Notes under the pieces: model-generated | What the model saw: the letters and a program-made list of their open reading frames with translations, nothing else | The model's database searches: none | What the model was told of the DNA's origin: nothing | Source: Phycisphaeraceae bacterium | GTDB taxonomy: Bacteria; Planctomycetota; Phycisphaerae; Phycisphaerales; SM1A02 | NCBI GenBank assembly: GCA_019636735.1 | Contig: JAHBWY010000010.1 | Span: 31,715-95,714 of the forward strand | Direction of reading: 5' to 3' | DNA length: 64,000 nucleotides | Shown here: one piece after another, positions 43,500 to 52,110 of the stretch | Layout of the letters: the number at the start of each line of letters is the position of its first letter | Position numbering within the stretch: position 1 is the first letter of the stretch | Position numbers and translations under genes: made by a program

Positions 43500-44321
43500 T
43501 CAGTGCGCCCCCGGACCGTCGACGAGCTCAGAAAGCGTGACCGCACGAAGCCGACGCTCCCGAAGGCCGTTGAGAATGCGCTCGAGCGCCGCCGGAAGCG
43601 CCGCAGGGCCCTCGCCCAGTCGATCGGAGCCATCGTGCATGAGCACGATGTCGCCTCCACGAACGCCCGCGAGCACGCGCGATGCGATGCGATCCTCGTG
43701 TGGATCGCCCAGATCGCGCGAGTGCACGGACCAGTTCACGGGTTCGACGGGAACCCCCTCGAGTGCCCTCGCGAGCGCCGGGGTGGCAAGCCCCATCGGT
43801 GGACGGAACCAGCGAATCGGAACCTTGCTCTTCGCCTCGAGCGCCGCGATGCCATTGACCACCTCGCGACGCTGCGACTCAGCCCGCCAGAATGGAATCG
43901 TGCGCGGGTGGGAGTAGGTGTGGCTTCCGATCTCGTGACCCGCGTCGACGACGCGGCGAACGAGCTCGGGCGCCTGCTCCGCTCTTCGGCCGATCATGAA
44001 GAAGGTCGCCTTCGCCTGCGCGCGATCGAGGACCTCGAGAATCTGCGGTGTGCGAACGGGATCAGGTCCGTCATCGAAGGTGAGCGCCACGCACTCGAGG
44101 TTCCGGGGCGAGCGCCTGAGAAGCTTCACATAGAAGTCACTGGAGCGACGCAGGGCACTTCCGAAGACGATGACACTTGACAGCACAACGACACAGAACG
44201 CAGTCACTGGCTCGAAGAAGCCGATGGTCACGACCAGCAGGGCGGGAATGCCGATCCAGAGTCGGCGCCGCATGGGTGATCGAGCATGAAGGTGCCTGGC
44301 CCACGCGAACATGAAGCGCAT
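43500..44321 (-). CDS. Membrane-anchored polysaccharide deacetylase (NodB family)
   Basis: A 273-residue protein. One or two hydrophobic helices (about 17-55) anchor it. The NodB domain has the catalytic/metal motif TFDDGPDP, the metal His pair in GSHTYSHP, RWFRPPMGLATP, and the late IVLMHDGSD. The family removes N- or O-acetyl groups from polysaccharides such as chitin, peptidoglycan or exopolysaccharide. It precedes the acyl operon by 112 bases and is divergent from the methyltransferase. A longer start at 44351 is possible. Confidence 0.87.
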   Translation of the reverse strand: MRFMFAWARHLHARSPMRRRLWIGIPALLVVTIGFFEPVTAFCVVVLSSVIVFGSALRRSSDFYVKLLRRSPRNLECVALTFDDGPDPVRTPQILEVLDRAQAKATFFMIGRRAEQAPELVRRVVDAGHEIGSHTYSHPRTIPFWRAESQRREVVNGIAALEAKSKVPIRWFRPPMGLATPALARALEGVPVEPVNWSVHSRDLGDPHEDRIASRVLAGVRGGDIVLMHDGSDRLGEGPAALPAALERILNGLRERRLRAVTLSELVDGPGAH

Positions 44322-44354
44322 GGTAACGACGCCTCTCACTCGTAAACTCACTCA

Positions 44355-45248
44355 ATGAGCGCCCGTCCCACGCGCCCGGAGATCATGGACGATCCCGCGG
44401 CTGATCCGCGCGACATCGCCGAAGCATTCAGCTTCATCCGTTGGGTCAATCGTCGACTCGGTGGTGTGGCCGGCCTGCTGACGCACCTTGAAGCGATGCA
44501 GCAGCAGCTCGGCCGGTCCATCCGCATGCTCGATGTCGGGACGGGCTGCGCGGACATTCCGCTTGCGGCGCTCGAGTGGGCCGAAGGCCGCGGCCTCTCG
44601 ATGCAGATCGTCGGAGTCGATCTCTTCGACGCGAGCCTTGATGAAGCGCGGCGTGCGATTGCCTCGCATCCGATCACGCGGGCTGCCCATGCGGGTGCGA
44701 CCTGCTCAGTCGACGGCGAAGCCGCAGCATCAGAGCGCGGCGCTCTCGACGCCGCTCGATCGGTGCCCCAAGGGTCAGGCTTCCATGAGAGGTCCATCAC
44801 CTGTCCGGCGCCAATCACGCTCCTCAAGGCGAGCGCCTTCGAACTCGAGTCCCACTTCGCACCGCGCTCCTTCGATGTGGTCCACGCGGGAATGTTCCTT
44901 CATCACTTCACCGACGATCAGGTGGTTGAGCTCCTTGCCATCATGGGACGACTGGCCTCGAAGCTCGTCATCTGGAACGATCTTTCGCGAGATTGGCTGA
45001 GCCGCTTGGCCGTGCGGTGTCTCACTCTGCCGCTGCCGCGCATGGTGCGCCACGACGCGGTGCTGTCGGTGGACAAGGGATTCTTGCCTTCGGAGATTCG
45101 TCAACTTGCTGGCCGAGCGCACTTGCCAGAGCCGCGAATTGCGCGCAATGTTCTGGGAGGCCGGTTCTCGGCCGTGATCTCCGTGAGACGGGCCAGTTCC
45201 ACACCCCGCGTTGATGCGCATAGAGGGCTCGATTCGTCGGATGGGTGA
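44355..45248 (+). CDS. Class I SAM-dependent methyltransferase
   Basis: A 297-residue protein. Motif I LDVGTGCADIP is at about 56-66, followed by IVGVDLFDASLDEARR and a post-motif region with FDVVHAGMFLHHF and LVIWNDLSRDWLSR, like UbiE/COQ5-type small-molecule methyltransferases. An internal low-complexity insert (about 105-145) is not typical. It is divergent from the deacetylase by 33 bases. Aryl-polyene loci contain a methyltransferase that modifies the aryl head group; that role is only suggested by position. Confidence 0.8.
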   Translation: MSARPTRPEIMDDPAADPRDIAEAFSFIRWVNRRLGGVAGLLTHLEAMQQQLGRSIRMLDVGTGCADIPLAALEWAEGRGLSMQIVGVDLFDASLDEARRAIASHPITRAAHAGATCSVDGEAAASERGALDAARSVPQGSGFHERSITCPAPITLLKASAFELESHFAPRSFDVVHAGMFLHHFTDDQVVELLAIMGRLASKLVIWNDLSRDWLSRLAVRCLTLPLPRMVRHDAVLSVDKGFLPSEIRQLAGRAHLPEPRIARNVLGGRFSAVISVRRASSTPRVDAHRGLDSSDG

Positions 45249-45302
45249 CCGTGATTGTTCTCGCGGTCGCGCCGATGGAAAGAGGCCCTCGGAGTACAAC
45301 TC

Positions 45303-46781
45303 ATGATCGAACTGAAGCGAGACGCACACCTCGTCCGGACGCAGTGGCGGCGTCGGCCGGTCCACGCGCGCTCCGTCGGAATGCCTGCACCTTTGGCGCA
45401 CCGAACTCCACCAATCGGCGCCAAGGGCGCCTTGGCGGCGGCGTCCATCGCGCTGGCGCTTGCGGGCACCATTGCCCACGGTCACGGGTCGATGTCGAAG
45501 CCGATCAGCCGCGTCTACTCGGGATTCCTCGAGAATCCGCAGAGCCCGCAGTCGGCGGCGGTACAGGCGGCGATCGCCCTGGGCGGAACGCAGCCCTTCT
45601 ACGACTGGAATGAGGTGGTGAACTTCCATCCTGGCTCACCGCAGCAGCAGATGGCGATTCCCTATCACCTCACCATTCCCAATGGCGAACTCGCGAGCGG
45701 CGGCAACCCCAAGTTCAAGGGACTTGATCTGGTGCGCGACGACTGGCCGACCACACCGATGAGTGCAGGTCCGAATGAACTCATCTTCTACGCGACGACT
45801 CCGCACGACCCGAGCATCTTTCGCGCGTGGATCACGAGCGCCGACTGGAATCCGCTCCAGCCGCTCAACTGGAACCAGATGGAGGAACTCACCCTCGGCC
45901 CGGTGATGAAGCTGGCCAACGAGTACCGCTTCAACACCATCATTCCGGCGCGAACCGGAAAGCACTGCCTGTATGTGATCTGGCAGCGGCTCGACCCGGT
46001 GGGCGAGGGGTTCTACAGCATTTCGGATGTCGACTTCGGATCGGCACCGGTCAAGGAGTGTCCCGCCGACCTGAACAACGATGGATCGATCAATGGCGCG
46101 GATCTCGCCATCGTGCTCGGGGCGTGGAACACGCCCAGCGGCGATCTCAACGGCGACGGTGTGACCGATGGCGCCGACATCGCGGTGGTGCTGGGCTCAT
46201 GGGGCGCATGCGGCGCCGATTGTGACGGCAACGGCATTCCCGACGCCGTCGAGATCGCCAACGGCGCACCGGACTGCAACATGAACGGCATCCCTGACTG
46301 GTGCGAGACGCTCGCCGACTGCGACGGCGATGGCATCATCGACCTCTGCGCGATCCTCGCGGGCGTCGTTGAAGACTGCAACATGAACCTCATTCCGGAC
46401 TCATGCGAGATCGTCGAGGGTGGCGACGCAAACGGAGACGGATACCTCGATGACTGCCAGCTCTTCGGTCTCACCTGGACCTGGAGCGTCTCGAACAACT
46501 GGGGCAGCGGCTTCGTGGGCCATCTCACCATTCACAACGGTTCCGAGTCGATGATCCACGGCTGGACGCTCAAGTTCGACACGCCCGGATACACCATCCA
46601 GTCACTGTGGGATGGCGTGCTCATGAGTCAGTCGAACGGCGTGGTCACCGTGGCGAACGAAACCTGGAACGGTCATGTGCACATGGGTGAGTCGGTCACG
46701 ATCGGCTTTGTCGGTCTCGGCTCTCCGGCTTCGCCGACCAGCGTGATTCTCAATCAGAGCCCCGTCTTGCCCGGGCCGTGA
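45303..46781 (+). CDS. AA10 lytic polysaccharide monooxygenase with dockerin-like and CBM2-like modules
   Basis: A 492-residue exported protein. A long N-terminal signal ends before H61 (GTIAHG then HGSMSKPISR), so the mature protein would begin with the histidine-brace His. The second brace His is H168 in YATTPHDPSIFRAWI. From about 258 come two dockerin-like repeats (DLNNDGSINGADLAIVLGAW and DLNGDGVTDGADIAVVLGSW), then four Asp/Asn/Cys-rich calcium-type repeats ending DDC at about 385. The C-terminus (about 390-492) resembles CBM2, with aromatic residues and NGSESMIHGWTLKFD. AA10 enzymes cleave chitin or cellulose by oxidation. GGAG 8 bases upstream supports the ATG at 45303. Confidence 0.85.
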   Translation: MIELKRDAHLVRTQWRRRPVHARSVGMPAPLAHRTPPIGAKGALAAASIALALAGTIAHGHGSMSKPISRVYSGFLENPQSPQSAAVQAAIALGGTQPFYDWNEVVNFHPGSPQQQMAIPYHLTIPNGELASGGNPKFKGLDLVRDDWPTTPMSAGPNELIFYATTPHDPSIFRAWITSADWNPLQPLNWNQMEELTLGPVMKLANEYRFNTIIPARTGKHCLYVIWQRLDPVGEGFYSISDVDFGSAPVKECPADLNNDGSINGADLAIVLGAWNTPSGDLNGDGVTDGADIAVVLGSWGACGADCDGNGIPDAVEIANGAPDCNMNGIPDWCETLADCDGDGIIDLCAILAGVVEDCNMNLIPDSCEIVEGGDANGDGYLDDCQLFGLTWTWSVSNNWGSGFVGHLTIHNGSESMIHGWTLKFDTPGYTIQSLWDGVLMSQSNGVVTVANETWNGHVHMGESVTIGFVGLGSPASPTSVILNQSPVLPGP

Positions 46782-46801
46782 GACAACCGTGCGCGATCGG
46801 C

Positions 46802-46832
46802 GCGCCGGCGTGGTCATGAGCCACGCCGGCGC
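46802..46832 (+). terminator. Strong GC-rich hairpin after the LPMO gene
   Basis: A perfect 12-bp stem (GCGCCGGCGTGG at 46802-46813 with CCACGCCGGCGC at 46821-46832) with a 7-base loop, 20 bases after the LPMO stop. It has no T tract but is well placed as a terminator between convergent genes. Confidence 0.6.
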
Positions 46833-46950
46833 CGGGCGCCTCAGTCGCGGTCGGGCGGCGGGCTGGTGGCGCTCTGCATGCGCGCGCCAGGACCACGGGC
46901 GGATCAACGCCACAGGAGTCGCCACTCGAGTCAGCGCTTCGAGCGTCGCC

Positions 46951-48423
46951 TTACACGGAGCGCGGAGGTACCGGCTCGAATCCAGCGCGATACGCGCGCC
47001 TCACGAGCGTCTGGTTCGCCTCCGCGTGCTTCGCGAAGCGAAGGTTCGCGCGGTCCCATTCGAGGACCTGTCCCGGGTACTTCGCCGCCTTCACCGCGAG
47101 CAGTCCCGGCTCCGTGCATCGCAGACCGATGTCGAAGGGCATCCACAGGTGCGGAGTGTCGACGCCAAGAGCCTTGTCCACCCACGCGTGCCAGTGGTTG
47201 AAGGAGTCGAACGCGGGCAGGCCCGGCCACTCCATGCCGTTGATGCGGCGCCGTTCCCGCCAGACTTCGAGTGGGCCGGAGGGCGCAAGTACGAGCGTTC
47301 CGCCTTCGCAGACCACGATGGTCAGGATCCCATCGGGCCAGTCACCCTCGCCAAGCCCGAGGTGCGCGCGGTCGGGCTTGAGGCCCGAGTCATAGAAGTA
47401 GAGGTTGCAGGTTGAACTCGCGAAGCGCGGGCTTGAGACCTCATAGGTCAAGGTTGACAGGACCTTGTCGGCGTGGAAGTGCGTCACATCGCGCGACGGC
47501 GTGCGCGAGCAGACGCGCACCGGCGAGATCAGCTCCGGGAAGGCGTAGAAGAGGACATCGGTGAGATGGACCGACCAGTCCGCGATCTGGCCGCCGCCGT
47601 AGTTCCACCAACTTCGCCACTGGCGCTCGACCATCTGTGGGCGACATGGCTCGTGCTCGGCGCCGTTGAGCCAAAGGTCGTAGTCGAAGCCCGCGGGAGG
47701 GGGGGTCGGATCGCCAAGTGTCCCGTCAGCGAAGTAGTAGCCACCCGCGAGGGCGCTGCCGCCGAACATGACATGTGCCTCGATCACTTTGCCGAGTGCG
47801 CCGCTTCGCAGGATCTCGACAGCGGCACGGCGCTCGGGCGACTCGATGCGCTGCGCGCCGGTCTGCGTGATGAGGTCGGGCCGGGCCGCAGCCGCGCGGC
47901 GAAGGAGCTCCAGCTCCTCAAGCTGCTGCACCAGCGGCTTCTGCCCGTAGACATGCTTTCCGCGCGCGAGCGCCATCGTCATGATCGAGCAATGGGAGTG
48001 GTCGGGCGTGGCGACGATGACCGCGTCGAACTTCTCGCCGTGCTTCTCGAAGGCGTCGCGGTAGTCCGCACAGGTGAAGGCGCCGGGATGATCTGCGGCA
48101 GCCTTCGCCAGAGCGCGAGAGTCGACATCGCACAGACCAACGATCTCGGCGCGCGGATGCGCGGCGATGGTTCGACGATCGGCTTCGCCGATTGTTCCCA
48201 CGACGCCAATCGAGAGCACACGGAGCGACTCGGGGCGAGCCGTGGGCCGAGTGACTTCGGTCGCCAGGGGCGCGCGGTCGGCGCCGTCATGACCCTGAGC
48301 CCCGTTCGCGGCACGCCGTCCGACTCCAAGAAGTGCGGCAAGACCGGGCAGCGCGACGGCTCCAGCTCCAAATTGAGCGCCAGACCGAAGAAGTGCTCGC
48401 CGCGAGAGTGGTTTCGAGCTCAT
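46951..48423 (-). CDS. Tat-exported Gfo/Idh/MocA family oxidoreductase
   Basis: A 490-residue protein. The twin-arginine signal is SRRALLRSG at residues 7-15. The Rossmann domain follows with a degenerate dinucleotide loop (IGVVGTIGEADRR in place of GxGxxG), IVGLCDVDSRAL, FDAVIVATPDHSHCSIM and HVYGQKPLVQQLEE (usual EKPL). The C-terminal domain carries WRSWWNYGGGQIADWSVH, common in planctomycete members. It would act on a sugar or polyol in the periplasm, with tightly bound cofactor. ATG 48423 and 48432 are equivalent choices. It is monocistronic and convergent with the LPMO gene. Confidence 0.87.
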   Translation of the reverse strand: MSSKPLSRRALLRSGAQFGAGAVALPGLAALLGVGRRAANGAQGHDGADRAPLATEVTRPTARPESLRVLSIGVVGTIGEADRRTIAAHPRAEIVGLCDVDSRALAKAAADHPGAFTCADYRDAFEKHGEKFDAVIVATPDHSHCSIMTMALARGKHVYGQKPLVQQLEELELLRRAAAARPDLITQTGAQRIESPERRAAVEILRSGALGKVIEAHVMFGGSALAGGYYFADGTLGDPTPPPAGFDYDLWLNGAEHEPCRPQMVERQWRSWWNYGGGQIADWSVHLTDVLFYAFPELISPVRVCSRTPSRDVTHFHADKVLSTLTYEVSSPRFASSTCNLYFYDSGLKPDRAHLGLGEGDWPDGILTIVVCEGGTLVLAPSGPLEVWRERRRINGMEWPGLPAFDSFNHWHAWVDKALGVDTPHLWMPFDIGLRCTEPGLLAVKAAKYPGQVLEWDRANLRFAKHAEANQTLVRRAYRAGFEPVPPRSV

Positions 48424-48652
48424 GGCTTCCATCGTAGAGAGTCAGGCCATCGTCAAGGCACCACGGCACCGGATCCCATTGAGTTCCGGAGTGTCCGCGC
48501 ATCGAAGGTGCGGAGCCAGCTTCGAAGCGTCGATGCGGATCGTCGTTGCCGATGGACACCGTCTCGAGGCTCAGGAGCACCTCGCAGTGAGCGTGCAGAA
48601 GCTCCTGTGATCGCTCATCCGCACTGGCCCGAGATGGCGACACGGCGTGACT

Positions 48653-49264
48653 TCACTTCTCTGTCGCTGGCGTCTGGCGCTCGAGCGCGGCGCGGCGTCG
48701 CGCCGCTCCGTCGGCATCCATGGTGGTTCCCGGAGTCCGCAGAACGCCGAGGAAGTCGTGCCATGGTCCGACCGCCTCGCGATACTGCCACGCCATCGCC
48801 TTCGCGATCTGGGCCAGGTGATTGAGGTCGTGCGCGACCCAGGTCGCCATGACCTGGTCGAGCGTGACCTCGCCCAGCACCGGGTGAAGGCCGCGCTTCG
48901 AGAGGTCGGCGGGCGAGAGCTTGAGTTCCCGCAATGCTGCGACATTGGAGTCGCGCAGGCGCGCGAACTCGGTAAGCAGCGGCTCAATGTCCCGCCCGCT
49001 TGACCGTTCAAACTGCGCATAGCGGTCGTAGACATCAAATGGTCGCGAGACGCCGCTCTCCAGAATCCGTCGAATGCGACCCATCCAGTCGATGCGTTCA
49101 CCGGTGATGAGATGGCCCACCACATCGAAGGGCGAGAAGGTCGCCTCGCCGTAGTTGCCGTGGAGCCACGCATCGTCGAGACCGGAGAGGAGTGTTCGCA
49201 GGGTGCCGGGTGTCCGCGCGAGGACCTGCATCGCGCGATCGAGATCGAAGCGCATCGTGGTCAT
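48653..49264 (-). CDS. DinB-like protein
   Basis: A 203-residue four-helix protein of the DinB/YfiT superfamily. GEATFSPFDVVGHLITGERIDW carries the first metal His, and TWVAHDLNHLAQIAKAMA carries the other two, with the usual spacing. Members are metal-dependent thiol transferases or unknown enzymes. The C-terminus ends in a low-complexity Arg/Ala tail. It is divergent from the archaemetzincin-like gene by about 150 bases. Confidence 0.85.
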   Translation of the reverse strand: MTTMRFDLDRAMQVLARTPGTLRTLLSGLDDAWLHGNYGEATFSPFDVVGHLITGERIDWMGRIRRILESGVSRPFDVYDRYAQFERSSGRDIEPLLTEFARLRDSNVAALRELKLSPADLSKRGLHPVLGEVTLDQVMATWVAHDLNHLAQIAKAMAWQYREAVGPWHDFLGVLRTPGTTMDADGAARRRAALERQTPATEK

Positions 49265-49416
49265 CGCATCATCATCGCAGGCGGTTGGCGATCAGAGAGT
49301 CGCCCGCGATCCCCACGCCGAGACCTCGTGGCAAGTACGCTCGATCCGTCGACGAGGCGCGGCCCTGGCGCGCCAGCCGGGTCTCGTAGACGAGGTGAAC
49401 CGTTCCCGAAAGGCGA

Positions 49417-50484
49417 GTGATGGATCTCGAGCCAAGATCGACCGCGCCTGATCAACCCACGCGCGAGCCCGAACGGAGACAGCGAGCCGGGTGGCCATCG
49501 AGCGACCGTGCCGCCGGGCTTCAAGAAGCCGGACCGCCGCGGAGGCCGGCCGGCAGATTCCTGCGGCGCACCTCGCGGAGCGTTCGCCTCGTCGTGATGT
49601 CGCTTGCGCTTTCGATGTCATTCGCGTGCGCAGTCCCGCCGCGACCGGCGGAGCCGCATGACCCGATGCTTCACGGGCTTCGACTTACCAGACCGGGCGT
49701 CGATCGTGATCTCGTCGACGCCGACCAGATCATCATCGAGGTCGTCCGGCTCAATGGGGCTGTCCTGCCGGAGAAGCCCTTCTCCATGGCGATGGAGCGC
49801 CTCAAGTCACATGTGCGCGGCAGCGTGATGGTGGTGGATCGCGGGAGCGTGCATGCCGACTTCGACGAAGACGGAGAGCTCGTGGCCATGCACTGGCCCA
49901 TTCACGCGCTCGACCCGCAGAGCGGCGAGAGGCGAGCCGTCGAACGACCATGCTTTCTGGCTGTGCCCGATGGTGGCGTGATCGGCCTGAGCACCGTGCA
50001 TGACGACGATCCGACGAGTCCGCGCGTGCTGATGCCGATTCCAGCGTCGAATGCCATCGTGATCGTGGTGGCCGATCGGGGGCCGAGTGATCGTCCGGCG
50101 GCGGGATCCGCGCATGCGGTGCTGATGCAGCGGCCGGATCAGCCTCGCGATGCAGCCTTCTTCGCCTCGCGCGAGATCTGGCTCTTTGCAGATCGCATTC
50201 AGGGGCGCACTTGCCTGCCGTTCGTGCATCACGATGCGTACTGGTCGTGGATCGTGCTGCATGAGATCGGTCACGCGCTCGGCGTCCCTGCGGCCGATGA
50301 TCGCTCCTTTCACGAGACCGGTCGACATTGCGTGCGACCTGACTGCATCATGTACTCGCCTGCGGACTGGCGCATGGCACTGCAGATCGTGCTGCACGGC
50401 TGGTCGCTTGACTTCTGCGAGGCGTGCGCGGCGGAGCTGGCGGAGGCGCGATCGCCCGAGGAGGGCGAGAGACGCCAGCGGTAG
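49417..50484 (+). CDS. Archaemetzincin-like zinc metalloprotease with exported N-terminus
   Basis: A 355-residue protein. A basic stretch and a hydrophobic signal near 55-72 end in SFAC, a possible lipobox. The C-terminal zinc region reads HEIGHALG at 282-289, H304-C305, C310, M312, then CEAC (C334, C337). This follows the archaemetzincin order HExxHxxGxxHCx4CxM...CxxC, but 12 extra residues sit between the Gly and the HC pair. The usual third His position is replaced, with H299 or H304 available as ligand. An internal ATG at 49597 would start directly at the signal. Most archaemetzincins are cytoplasmic and short, so an exported form is unusual. Confidence 0.7.
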   Translation: MMDLEPRSTAPDQPTREPERRQRAGWPSSDRAAGLQEAGPPRRPAGRFLRRTSRSVRLVVMSLALSMSFACAVPPRPAEPHDPMLHGLRLTRPGVDRDLVDADQIIIEVVRLNGAVLPEKPFSMAMERLKSHVRGSVMVVDRGSVHADFDEDGELVAMHWPIHALDPQSGERRAVERPCFLAVPDGGVIGLSTVHDDDPTSPRVLMPIPASNAIVIVVADRGPSDRPAAGSAHAVLMQRPDQPRDAAFFASREIWLFADRIQGRTCLPFVHHDAYWSWIVLHEIGHALGVPAADDRSFHETGRHCVRPDCIMYSPADWRMALQIVLHGWSLDFCEACAAELAEARSPEEGERRQR

Positions 50485-50703
50485 CGGCGCGCTCCCCGGA
50501 CAGCCGGCCCGGCTCACGAACGCTGATCTGGTTCGGCACGCCCGCCGGGACGGCACCGGAGGGTCGTGTGAGCTGGCGGTAGTGCGGTTGGCATGGCCCC
50601 AACCGATTGGCACCCAGTGTGGGCGTCATTGCGAGGCCTCCGGTGGCATCCCGACGCCGATGGGCCTCGATCCGCACGGCCGTGTTGGCAGAAAGGAGTG
50701 GGC

Positions 50704-50784
50704 ATGAGGGTTGACCTCGACGATCGTCGGAGGTATCCCATAGTGGGGAAGTGGTGGGCATGGCCGGGCCCGGACCGGCGATGA
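50704..50784 (+). CDS. Trp-rich leader peptide of cassette A
   Basis: A 26-codon frame, start ATG 50704, preceded by AAAGGAG with good spacing, ending GKWWAWPGPDRR and a TGA at 50782. That stop overlaps the start of the AAGGAGG ribosome site of the next gene, suggesting translational coupling or attenuation. The same last 12 residues end the leader of cassette B although the first residues differ. The rest of the 50485-50703 interval shows nothing recognisable. Confidence 0.5.
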   Translation: MRVDLDDRRRYPIVGKWWAWPGPDRR

Positions 50785-51138
50785 AGGAGGCTCGGACTCG
50801 TGGACACCAATGAACCGAAGAGGCACTCGAAGCCGAAGCCCCGCTCGCGCGCCGCAGAGACTCGCGAAGTGGATCACCTGCGCCGCCAGCGGTTGGCAAG
50901 GATGGTTGAGTTGGCGCAGAGCTACCTGGGGTGCTCGAAGGCTCAACTCGCCCTGACTCTGAACCGAGACCCTGCGAAGGTCGTCCCCGACAGCGGCAAC
51001 CCGAAGCTTGACATGGTGATGGGGCTGTCCGATGTGCTCGACTGGCCCGCCGGTGATGTGGCCGAGGCCCTGTGGCTCGACCCGATCGATGACGCAACCG
51101 AGCAGGAGCCCGTCCCCGAGAAGCCGTTCGCGGAATTG
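50745..51138 (+). repeat. Cassette 5' constant block, copy A
   Basis: About 394 bp nearly identical to 52765-53158 (offset 2020). It covers the end of the leader ORF, the ribosome site and the first 113 or so codons of the XRE/TPR-like gene. I see one mismatch before the last few bases, A to G at 51085, changing Ile to Val. Confidence 0.85.
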
Positions 51139-52110
51139 AGTGCAGAGTCCTTGCAGGCACACCGGGATGGTGATCATGCTCGGCTTCATCAACTTGCGGC
51201 TCAGATGCTGCGAGTCGCTACAACGCCCCGCGAGAAGGCGCAGTCAGCCAATCGTCTTGCCGCGGCCTTTGACTTGGTCGGCCGGTACGCCAAACGATTG
51301 GAGTGGGCGAGGGTTGCAGCGTCGGTGTCGGGCCTTCCTCGGCCGGTGAGGTGGATTTACCTTGCGAACCTTGCGAATGCGAACTACACGATGTGGAGCC
51401 TCGAAGAGGCCATCGCGCTCAGCACATCGGTGTTCGATCAAGCATCCGCAATGACCGATGCAGATGACCTGACGGAGTATGCCAAGGGATTGGCTGGATA
51501 TGTGTCGGGGAGCGCTCGAAGGCGATTGTTGGCAGAAATGCCCGATCTCCGCAACGAGCATGGTGACACGGCCCTCGAGCACCTGATGGCCTCGAGTGCC
51601 ACCCTCGATGCACTTGCGTTGAAGAGAAACGATGTGAGCTACTCAGGCGTCGCCAACACCTGCGTGGGAGCAGCGATTGAAGTGAAGGTGCTCCTGGGAC
51701 GATTGGACCCCGAGCAGGCAGCGGAGCAGATCTTGGCGGGGGTTGCAACCGTGGTTGACCCGACTCAGCGGCCTCGCGGGGATTGGCTTGAGAGTTGGGG
51801 CTGGTGGTCCGTCTTTGGCCTCAACATCGTGCTTCGCATGCCACCAGGCCAGGATCGGGACCGATACGCAGCGGTCTTCTCAACTAAGGCTCACGAGATC
51901 GCCGATCGATTGGGGAATTGGGCTCTTCGAGAGAGAGTGTTCTCTCTGGAGCATGACTGGAGAGTTTCCATTTCGCAGCCGCGGGAAGGAAGTCTCGAAC
52001 CCAAGGTCTTGGATCGAGAGGACCTGCGCAACCTGCTGGGAACCATGGGCCGTTTCCCCTGGTTTCGCCGTGTAGGTTGGCAGATTCTGAACTCAGCGAG
52101 GCTCGTGTGA
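50800..52110 (+). CDS. XRE-like HTH plus helical-repeat protein, cassette A
   Basis: A 436-residue protein, GTG start 11 bases after AAGGAGG. Residues 1-30 are basic. About 35-90 look like an XRE/Cro-type helix-turn-helix (CSKAQLALTLNRDPAKVVPD, then LSDVLDWPAGDVAEALW). From 110 to the end it is helical with TPR-like stretches (AANRLAAAFDLVGRYAKRLEW, YLANLANANYTMWSLEEAIA) and a conserved RGDWLESWGWW segment. It resembles regulators in which an HTH is joined to peptide- or partner-sensing repeats. The stop overlaps the start of the exported-protein gene by 4 bases (GTGA). Its N-terminal quarter is almost identical at the DNA level to the copy at 52820, while the rest is about half identical in protein. 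Confidence 0.72.
   Translation: MDTNEPKRHSKPKPRSRAAETREVDHLRRQRLARMVELAQSYLGCSKAQLALTLNRDPAKVVPDSGNPKLDMVMGLSDVLDWPAGDVAEALWLDPIDDATEQEPVPEKPFAELSAESLQAHRDGDHARLHQLAAQMLRVATTPREKAQSANRLAAAFDLVGRYAKRLEWARVAASVSGLPRPVRWIYLANLANANYTMWSLEEAIALSTSVFDQASAMTDADDLTEYAKGLAGYVSGSARRRLLAEMPDLRNEHGDTALEHLMASSATLDALALKRNDVSYSGVANTCVGAAIEVKVLLGRLDPEQAAEQILAGVATVVDPTQRPRGDWLESWGWWSVFGLNIVLRMPPGQDRDRYAAVFSTKAHEIADRLGNWALRERVFSLEHDWRVSISQPREGSLEPKVLDREDLRNLLGTMGRFPWFRRVGWQILNSARLV

Noticed and set aside
34980..45248. Modular PKS or polyunsaturated fatty acid synthase
   Set aside because: No acyltransferase, ketoreductase or tandem carrier domains are fused to the ketosynthase; carrier and dehydratase are separate small proteins.
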